Source: Candidatus Daviesbacteria bacterium (GTDB taxonomy: Bacteria; Patescibacteriota; Microgenomatia; Daviesbacterales; UBA10151). From it: a stretch of 34,522 nt of DNA. The stretch covers positions 1 through 34,522 of the forward strand of contig JAUSHL010000014.1 of the NCBI GenBank assembly GCA_030648645.1. The letters are read 5' to 3'. The notes beneath the pieces were generated by a model, which saw only the letters and a list, made by a program, of their open reading frames with translations, made no database searches and had not been told where the DNA came from. The translations under genes and the position numbers were made by a program. Shown here in pieces: positions 24,952 through 31,995 of this stretch (the stretch's first letter is position 1; each line of letters starts with the position of its first letter).

Positions 24952-25346
24952 ATTATCTTGTTGATACTCATGTTTTATTATGGACTATATTATCTCCCAA
25001 AAAACTCTCCCGAAGGGTAAAAAATATTCTACTTGATCCGAAACTGATAAAATATGTAAGTGCAATAACCTTCTGGGAAATATCCCTTAAATATCAACTT
25101 AGAAAGATTGATTTGAAAGGAATTTTACCGGATAAACTGCCTATAATTGCTAAAGATACCGGTTTTGAGATTATAAATCTTGATTGCGATATAGCATCAT
25201 CCTTTCATAAACTTCCCAAGGTAAATCACAAAGATCCATTTGACAGGATGCTGGCTTGGCAGGCAATCAGGAAAGATTATTTTTTACTTACTCAAGATAA
25301 AGAATTCTCCAGTTATAATGACAATGGGTTAAATATTGTCTGGTAA
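24948..25346 (+). CDS. PIN-domain (VapC-like) toxin
   Basis: YLVDTHVLLWTI, SAITFWEISLKYQ, DPFDRMLAWQAI. Confidence 0.92.
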   Translation: MNYLVDTHVLLWTILSPKKLSRRVKNILLDPKLIKYVSAITFWEISLKYQLRKIDLKGILPDKLPIIAKDTGFEIINLDCDIASSFHKLPKVNHKDPFDRMLAWQAIRKDYFLLTQDKEFSSYNDNGLNIVW

Positions 25347-25419
25347 AGTTTTTTATTCAAACTTTGCGAATACCTCGTAGCTCCTCGAGTCTGAGCGACC
25401 TCGGAGTCGAAGACTTGCT

Positions 25420-25848
25420 ATGAGGATGAAGCAAATAAGTGATCAAACTTGCCCGAAGGGATACCCCGCAGTTTACTGCGGGGTAGTTTATTACCCATAT
25501 CCACTAATTAAAAAAATAAACATTTTTTCCAAAATTCAGATAGCGTCATTAGAAGATATTTCTGCTATGAAAATTGCTGCTATATGTGAAAGAGGAACAA
25601 AACGGGATTTTATTGATTTATATTTTTTAGCAAAAGAGTTTTCTTTTGAACAAATGCTGAAGTTTTTTGATCAAAAATATGGAGTTTTAAAGGATCAACT
25701 ATATATTATTCTTAGAAGTATGGAATATTTTGAAGATGCTGAGATGGATAAAATGCCAAATATGTTAGTTCCTGTGTCTTGGGAAGAGGTTAAAAAAAAT
25801 TTTCAAGATCAGGTTATTAAACTTGCTAAAAGAAAACTAAAAATCTAA
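25420..25848 (+). pseudogene. N-terminally truncated AbiEii-like paralog; homologous part starts at about 25488
   Basis: YYPYPLIKKINIFSKIQIASLEDISAMKIAAICERGTKRDFIDLYFL closely matches the 24061-24437 product; GG/DLDFF catalytic part missing; N-term is repeat-derived. Confidence 0.82.
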
Positions 25849-25887
25849 ACTTGGCCTTTGCAAGGCTTCGCTTTGCAAGAATTTGGT

Positions 25888-26949
25888 TCATTTAAAGTAG
25901 GTATTTAAAGCAAATTTATATTGATCAATAACTATTTTCTTAAGTTGATACAAACTGCCCTGTTCATAAAAAAGAATTAGAGCCTTTTTATATGTTGTCT
26001 CTTCGACACTGCGATAGGAAAGAGGATAAAAATCACTAGCCAATAAAATTGCATTTGAAAGCATTCTTGCTGTTCTTTTATTCCCATCAGCAAATGGTTG
26101 GATATAAGAAATCATTGCCAGAGTAATTAATGCCTTTTCCAGAGGGAACTTGGTTTTATTCAACACAAAAATATATTTTTCTAAAGCTTCTTTTATTTGC
26201 CATTCATTATCTAGGGGTTGATAAACAGTTCCGGTTATTCCTACTGCTTGATGACGAATACCAGTACTTATGCTTAAATTTTTTATTAAGAAATTATGCA
26301 TCTGGGAAATTTTAGAAATTGAGATTACACTAAAATCAGATATATTTTCTAAAATACTTTCAAATGCCTGTTTATGATTTAGAATCATTATTGCTTCCTC
26401 TTTTGGATGTCCCGGAGATGGAACTCCTTGTTTTATAAGGGTTTCAGTGTCAAGTAAAGAATAAGTGTTTCCTTCAATTTTAGATGATTTCCATGAAAGC
26501 TCAATGGTAAATCGTTCTAACTCTTTCAGATAAATATCCTTGCTGAGTGTTTTTGACTCATTAGAAAAACTTTTATTTACCTTATTTATTTCTTCAATTT
26601 CTTCTGAAGTAAAAAGTGGCTGAAGTTTTTCCAGAATTGTAAAATCAAAGTTTTTTTTTGTTTCAACTCTTTGGTCTGGTTCCTTGATAAAATATTGATC
26701 AATATCAATATATTTAAGGAGTGGATTTGAGTTAATGGGAAAATATCTGGTATTACGTCCTTTACCATCAACATGAACAGTACCTTTTTTTAATAAAAAG
26801 CTAAGGTCGCGGGAAATAGTTGGGACAGAGCCTGAGAAAGTATTTTCTAGGCTATTTTTGATTTCAAATCTGGAAATGCCTTCTGATTGACTGATTATTT
26901 CAAGAATGCGTTTTTGACGGGAGTTTATATTCGTATCATTCATATACAT
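25888..26949 (-). CDS. Fic-family protein with N-terminal winged-HTH
   Basis: SSKIEGNTYSL (inhibitory-helix-like motif), YIQPFADGNKRTARMLSN; HTH-like N-term SRFEIKNSL...ISRDLSFLLKKG. Confidence 0.9.
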   Translation of the reverse strand: MYMNDTNINSRQKRILEIISQSEGISRFEIKNSLENTFSGSVPTISRDLSFLLKKGTVHVDGKGRNTRYFPINSNPLLKYIDIDQYFIKEPDQRVETKKNFDFTILEKLQPLFTSEEIEEINKVNKSFSNESKTLSKDIYLKELERFTIELSWKSSKIEGNTYSLLDTETLIKQGVPSPGHPKEEAIMILNHKQAFESILENISDFSVISISKISQMHNFLIKNLSISTGIRHQAVGITGTVYQPLDNEWQIKEALEKYIFVLNKTKFPLEKALITLAMISYIQPFADGNKRTARMLSNAILLASDFYPLSYRSVEETTYKKALILFYEQGSLYQLKKIVIDQYKFALNTYFK

Positions 26950-26952
26950 TAA

Positions 26953-26971
26953 TCGTATCAGTATGATACGA
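26953..26971 (-). promoter_or_regulatory. Palindromic operator upstream of the Fic gene
   Basis: TCGTATCA-gta-TGATACGA, perfect 8-bp arms, between minus-strand -35 TTGACT and -10 TACGAT. Confidence 0.7.
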
Positions 26972-27024
26972 AGGAAGTCAACCCTTCAATTCATTTAAGG
27001 TTGATCCTAAACATCAACTGTACC

Positions 27025-27067
27025 AAGGTCAGGCCTTGGACTGTTTAGAACAAACTATATCATTATT
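27025..27067 (+). repeat. Direct repeat R flanking the TA/Fic island
   Basis: CTGTTTAGAACAAACTATATCATTATT at 27041-27067. Confidence 0.85.
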
Positions 27068-27135
27068 AATAAAAACCTATCTCTCACTTATACTTAAAAT
27101 GTTGTAAAATAAACTTAATTTTATAATCTGCATTA

Positions 27136-27711
27136 TTGATAATGATTCAAAAAAGAATAATTGTAGTAATAATCGTCTTTCTAACTTTAAGTTTAGGGTT
27201 ACTTTGGTTGGGGTGGGAGGCAGGTAAAGAAAATACCAAGCAATTAATTCAATCATCTGATCCTACTCCAACCTTGGAAGCTGTAGATCCTGTTAATCAG
27301 GAAACTGGAGTGTTGGTCACCAAAGTTGTGGACGGGGACACTATTGAAATTCAAGGAGGACAAAAAATCCGATATGTGGGTATTGATACTCCGGAAACTG
27401 TTGATCCGAGGAGAGCTGTAGGTTGTTTTGGTAAAGAAGCTTCAAAAATAAATAAAGAGTTAGTAGAAGGAAAAGTAGTTATTTTAGAAAAGGATATTAC
27501 TAATGTTGATAAATATAATAGATTACTCAGATATGTTTATTTAAAACAATCAGACGGTACCCTACTTTTTGTAAATGATTATCTTGTCAGAGAAGGGTAT
27601 GCTAAAAATTATACTTATCCTCCTGATGTTAAATTTAATGAACAATTTAGGCAAGCAGAGATAGAAGCCAGAGAAGCAAATAAAGGACTATGGAATAAAT
27701 GTACAAGTTAG
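27136..27711 (+). CDS. Staphylococcal-nuclease-like (thermonuclease) protein, membrane-anchored or secreted
   Basis: N-terminal TM, VVDGDTIEIQGGQKIRYVGIDTPE, DKYNRLLRYVYL, NKGLW. Confidence 0.92.
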   Translation: MIMIQKRIIVVIIVFLTLSLGLLWLGWEAGKENTKQLIQSSDPTPTLEAVDPVNQETGVLVTKVVDGDTIEIQGGQKIRYVGIDTPETVDPRRAVGCFGKEASKINKELVEGKVVILEKDITNVDKYNRLLRYVYLKQSDGTLLFVNDYLVREGYAKNYTYPPDVKFNEQFRQAEIEAREANKGLWNKCTS

Positions 27712-27739
27712 GGTAATCTAAATAGAGGTATCTAAATAT

Positions 27740-28234
27740 ATGAAGAAATTTGGAATTCAAATGATATTTCTAGTTATTATCATTTTAGGAGGTTTATATT
27801 TGACAATGAATCAAAGTATTTGGCAATCTTATTTACCAGGTGGAGTAATAAATCCCCCTACTAATCAAATTAAAATAGGCGATGTTTTATTAAATATAGA
27901 AATTGCTGATAATCAGGCCGAACGGAGTAGGGGATTGAGTGGGAGAGAAAAATTAGCAACTTCTTCCGGCATGCTTTTTATATTTGATACTCCCAAGCAA
28001 TATCAATTCTGGATGAAAGGAATGAAATTTCCTTTGGATATGATTTTTGTTAAAGAAGGTAAAGTGGTAGATTTATTGAATAACGTACCAATTCCGGATC
28101 CGACAATGAAAGATGATAATTTACCAAGATATCAATCAACAGTACCGATAGATATGTTACTTGAAACAAATGCGGGTTTTACCGAGGCAAATAATATTAA
28201 GATCGGAGATAGTCTTTTTACAATAACAAAATGA
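27740..28234 (+). CDS. DUF192 family protein
   Basis: IADNQAERSRGLSGREKLATSSGMLFIFDTPKQYQFWMKGMKFPLDMIFV. Confidence 0.9.
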   Translation: MKKFGIQMIFLVIIILGGLYLTMNQSIWQSYLPGGVINPPTNQIKIGDVLLNIEIADNQAERSRGLSGREKLATSSGMLFIFDTPKQYQFWMKGMKFPLDMIFVKEGKVVDLLNNVPIPDPTMKDDNLPRYQSTVPIDMLLETNAGFTEANNIKIGDSLFTITK

Positions 28235-29685
28235 TAATTCTGCCCATTAAATATATTGTTGAAGAAGATCAGGCACTATTTGGATCCAATCTTTTTAATT
28301 TAGGTAAACTAGAAAGATTAGATTTTCCGGTGCTGAATGGATTGGCAATCAGTGCACCTGAAATTATTTTACAAACCATTGTAAAACATTTGGAAACTTC
28401 TAAATCTCAAATTTTAGAACAAAGTTTGGAAATAATAAAAAAAGAAATAAATAAAATTCCTCAACCGGAAGAATTAATAAAAGAATTAAAAAATTATATA
28501 AGTTTTTATTTAAATGAAGATGTTGTTAAGGATAAAGAAAAATTATGGCAAAAACTTTTACAAATTTGGTTTGAAGAAATAAAAAATCATTTTCTTAAAA
28601 ATGGTTTTTCTCCACGGATTAATGAACTAAAAGCCCAAAGTATATTTTTTCTTAATGATAAATTTATTTTAATAAAAGCATTTTATGATCCAAAAATTGA
28701 TGAAGTTTTAATTGATTCAAAAGAAAAATTAAATCCTGATATTTTGCATAAAGTTGATCAGTTAGTGCAGGATGCAAATAAAAAATTATTAATTCCTCAA
28801 ATTTATCAATTCCTATTAATTAAACATAATTTGGAATTAATAAGTATTTCTCCTTTTACTCAAACTTTAGCCTTATCGAATGAAGAAAATTTAATTATTC
28901 CCAAAAGTGAGCAAAAAATATTAGTAAAATCTGCAATTAAGCTTTTTCTTAATCTTTCTTCCGGTTATGCAGTGGGAGAAAATTTGGATGGGATTTTAAT
29001 TGAAGGAGAAAATATTTTAACTTTTGATGAAAGAGCTTTTAAACTGGCAGAGTCTGCTTTAACATTTCATAATAAACCGGTGATTTTTAAACTTCCTGAT
29101 GTAATCCAAGAAAAGGAAATTAGAGGAACACTCAGATTATTAAATCAAAAAAATTTACTAAAGGAAGCAGTTGAGGCTTTCTTTTTTGTCAGAGTGAAAA
29201 AAAGTCTTTTTAATTTAGAATTGGCTATACCCTTTTTAAGATCTTCAGAAGAATTGATGGAAATCAAAAGAGAACTTTTAAGTATGGGGCTTTCCAGAAA
29301 AGGATCATTAAAATTCTGGATGGAATTTAAAGTTCCGGAAAATTATATTAATTTGGAAAAATATATTGAGGTGGGTTTTGATGGAGCAATAATAGATTTA
29401 GATTTTTTACAAGAATCATTAGGCGGATATAATACAGAAGAAGGAGAATTTTATAAAAAACAAGTGCAGACTTTAGTTATATTTTTAGAACCAGCTTTTA
29501 AGATTTTCCATCAAAACAGAATTCCTGTACTGGTTAAAGGGAGTTTAAATTTATATCCTGATGTTTTGGAATTTTTAGTAGAAAAAGGTGTTTGGGGAGT
29601 GGTGGTAAATTCAGCGCTTGAGGCAGATTCAGTACCCGAACATCTTTCTTGGGCAGAAAAAAGAATGGTTATGAAAAGATTATAG
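28231..29685 (+). CDS. Divergent PEP-synthase/PPDK-like protein, putative pseudoenzyme
   Basis: N-term FGSNLFNLGKLERLDFPVLNGLAI resembles PPDK_N; C-term LELAIPFLRSSEELMEIKRELL...FWMEFKVPENYINLEKYI resembles the PEP-utilizing TIM barrel. No phosphohistidine motif seen. Confidence 0.7.
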   Translation: MIILPIKYIVEEDQALFGSNLFNLGKLERLDFPVLNGLAISAPEIILQTIVKHLETSKSQILEQSLEIIKKEINKIPQPEELIKELKNYISFYLNEDVVKDKEKLWQKLLQIWFEEIKNHFLKNGFSPRINELKAQSIFFLNDKFILIKAFYDPKIDEVLIDSKEKLNPDILHKVDQLVQDANKKLLIPQIYQFLLIKHNLELISISPFTQTLALSNEENLIIPKSEQKILVKSAIKLFLNLSSGYAVGENLDGILIEGENILTFDERAFKLAESALTFHNKPVIFKLPDVIQEKEIRGTLRLLNQKNLLKEAVEAFFFVRVKKSLFNLELAIPFLRSSEELMEIKRELLSMGLSRKGSLKFWMEFKVPENYINLEKYIEVGFDGAIIDLDFLQESLGGYNTEEGEFYKKQVQTLVIFLEPAFKIFHQNRIPVLVKGSLNLYPDVLEFLVEKGVWGVVVNSALEADSVPEHLSWAEKRMVMKRL

Positions 29686-29691
29686 AAAATT

Positions 29692-29805
29692 GTCATTCCT
29701 GCCCGCTTCGCCATAGCTTCAGCGAGGCGAGCGAAAGCAGGAATCCAGTGGATCCCGGATCATCAGCCAAAGGCTGATCGTCCTTTGGACGAAGTCCGGG
29801 ATGAC
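29692..29805. repeat. Palindromic repeat composite
   Basis: GTCATTCCTGCCCGCTTCGCC...GGATCATCAGCCAAAGGCTGATCGTCCTTTGGACGAAGTCCGGGATGAC type. Confidence 0.85.
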
Positions 29806-29806
29806 A

Positions 29807-30487
29807 TTAATTTAGATTAAATAGTAGGATTATTTCTCCCTTAGCTGAAACCTTCTCAAAATCCTCCAGCCAGACATTAATTTTTTGTTTCATAACTGAT
29901 TGATGAATTTTGGTAAGTTCTCGAGCTAAGCAAACCTTAATATCTCCAAAAACTTCCAGCATATTTTCTAGAGTTCTAATTAATTTATGGGGGGCGACAA
30001 ATATTATATAAGTAGTGGATAGCGTCAAGCGGATAGCGTATAGTTCTTGTAATTGTTTAATTCTTTTGCCGGGTTTTTCCGGTAAATAACCTAAAAATAA
30101 AAATTTATCCGGTGGAAGACCGGATAAAGTTAAAGCTGTGATTACTGATGAAGGACCCGGTAATGAATCTACTTCCAATCCTTGCTCCAAACAGGATCTG
30201 ATTAATTTATATCCGGGATCGGAAATAAGTGGTGTGCCTCCATCAGAAACCAAACATAAATTTTCTCCATTTATAAGCCTTTGGATTATTTGAGGATATA
30301 CTCTATTTTCATTAAAGTTATTTAAGATAATAAAAGGATGTTTGATCTCGTAAGTATTTAATAAGATACTAGTTCTTCTTGAATCTTCACAAATAATTGC
30401 ATCGGAGTTTTGCAGAGCCTCAATTGCCCTCAAAGTGATATCTTTTAAATTCCCAATGGGGGTTGCAATAATAGATAGTTTTCCCAT
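29807..30487 (-). CDS. rsmI: 16S rRNA (cytidine1402-2'-O)-methyltransferase RsmI
   Basis: LSIIATPIGNLKDITLRAIEAL, CEDSRRTSILLN, LVSDGGTPLISDPGYKLI. Confidence 0.94.
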   Translation of the reverse strand: MGKLSIIATPIGNLKDITLRAIEALQNSDAIICEDSRRTSILLNTYEIKHPFIILNNFNENRVYPQIIQRLINGENLCLVSDGGTPLISDPGYKLIRSCLEQGLEVDSLPGPSSVITALTLSGLPPDKFLFLGYLPEKPGKRIKQLQELYAIRLTLSTTYIIFVAPHKLIRTLENMLEVFGDIKVCLARELTKIHQSVMKQKINVWLEDFEKVSAKGEIILLFNLN

Positions 30488-30498
30488 AAAATAGTTAA

Positions 30499-31143
30499 AT
30501 GGATATTTTAACCCAGTTTAGTAGTATTATACTGCATTTGGACAAATACATGGATGTTTTTGTTCAAACATTTGGGCTTTGGACTTACGTAATTTTATTT
30601 TTAATCATTTTTGCAGAAACCGGTCTGGTAATAGCCCCATTTTTACCGGGAGATTCCTTACTATTTACTGTAGGAGCATTATCTGCATTGGGATCATTAA
30701 ATATTTTAATTTCTTGGCTGATTTTTTTAACAGCTTCTATTTTGGGAGATACTGTCAATTATTGGATAGGACACTTTATAGGCCCCAAAGCCTTTGAAAT
30801 AAATCACCGATTATTTAGTAAAAAACATCTGGAAAGAACGCATGCCTTTTATGAGAAGCATGGTGGTAAGGTGATTATTCTAGCCAGATTTATACCTATC
30901 ATCAGAACATTTGCTCCTTTCGTGGCAGGGATTGGAAAAATGGAATATTCAAAATTCATTCTCTACAATATAGTGGGAGCGATTTTATGGACTACATTTT
31001 TTACTTTTGCAGGTTACTTTTTTGGAAATATTCCTGCAGTGAAGAAAAACTTTTCTTATGTCATCATCAGTATCATTTTCATTTCTATAATACCTATTTT
31101 AATTGATCTGATAAATAATTTTAGAAAAAGAAATTTAAAATAG
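30499..31143 (+). CDS. DedA family membrane protein
   Basis: FAETGLVIAPFLPGDSLLFTVGAL, GGKVIILARFIPIIRTFAPFVAGIGKM. Confidence 0.93.
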   Translation: MDILTQFSSIILHLDKYMDVFVQTFGLWTYVILFLIIFAETGLVIAPFLPGDSLLFTVGALSALGSLNILISWLIFLTASILGDTVNYWIGHFIGPKAFEINHRLFSKKHLERTHAFYEKHGGKVIILARFIPIIRTFAPFVAGIGKMEYSKFILYNIVGAILWTTFFTFAGYFFGNIPAVKKNFSYVIISIIFISIIPILIDLINNFRKRNLK

Positions 31144-31158
31144 CGAAATTGTCTTAAT

Positions 31159-31229
31159 GTCATTCCCGCGAACGCGGGAATCTATATCAATAATTATTTG
31201 TATGGATTCCGTGTCGAGCACGGAATGAC
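31159..31229. repeat. Short element with GTCATTCC...GGAATGAC terminal inverted repeats
   Basis: GTCATTCCCGCGAACGCGGGAATCTATATCAATAATTATTTGTATGGATTCCGTGTCGAGCACGGAATGAC. Confidence 0.8.
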
Positions 31230-31242
31230 AATGTGAAACTCA

Positions 31243-31857
31243 TTAGAATCTTCTGATTACTCCCACGCATTTACCCTGAATTTTAACATTGGTAGCATAA
31301 ATTGGTTCCATTGCAGCATTGGCTGGTTCTAATCTAATTCTATTGGTTTCCCGGAAAAATCTTTTTAAAGTTGCCAAACCGGTATCTAATAGTGCAACAA
31401 TAATATCCCCATCATTGGCAGTAACCTGCTCTTCAATAATGACAAAATCACCATCCAGAATCCCATCTTCAATCATGGAATCACCTTTAACCTGTAAAAC
31501 ATAAGATCTTTTTTTACCGGAAAGCATATGGGTGGGCACATTAACAGTGGCATCCGGATCGGTGTAAGGCATAATTGGTTGACCGGCGGCAATAAAACCC
31601 AGAAGTGGAATTTCAATTCCTTTTAAAGCCTGAGAAATTTGTCTGTCCAGAACCTCAATACCACGAACTGCTCCTTCAAATTTCTTGATTACACCTTTAG
31701 TAACTAAAGCCTGTAAATGTTCATGAACTGTGGCGAGTGAGGAAACTCCAATACTTTCAGCAATTTCAGCCAAAGTTGGGGAGTATCCATATTTATCAAT
31801 ATATTGTTTGATAAAATCTAATATTTGTTTTTGTCTTTTGTATAATGTTACAGGCAT
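31243..31857 (-). CDS. lexA: LexA repressor
   Basis: YKRQKQILDFIKQYIDKYGYSPTLAEIAESIGVSS; LLGFIAAGQPI cleavage region; VKGDSMIEDGI. Confidence 0.95.
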   Translation of the reverse strand: MPVTLYKRQKQILDFIKQYIDKYGYSPTLAEIAESIGVSSLATVHEHLQALVTKGVIKKFEGAVRGIEVLDRQISQALKGIEIPLLGFIAAGQPIMPYTDPDATVNVPTHMLSGKKRSYVLQVKGDSMIEDGILDGDFVIIEEQVTANDGDIIVALLDTGLATLKRFFRETNRIRLEPANAAMEPIYATNVKIQGKCVGVIRRF

Positions 31858-31995
31858 TTTGTTTATTTACCCTGAGTCCTGAGTTTATCGAAGGATCGAA
31901 GGGTTTGTATTTCCTTTGTCTTAATTAGATTACCAAACCCAACCCGAACATGTCAACTGGGTCAAAGTGGATCATCTATGTTAAAATGAGATGTC

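Noticed and set aside
31900-31995. LexA operator in the lexA-uvrB intergenic region (CGAACATGT...)
   Set aside because: Only a half-site resembling CGAAC is visible; the second half is not convincing without a lineage-specific motif.
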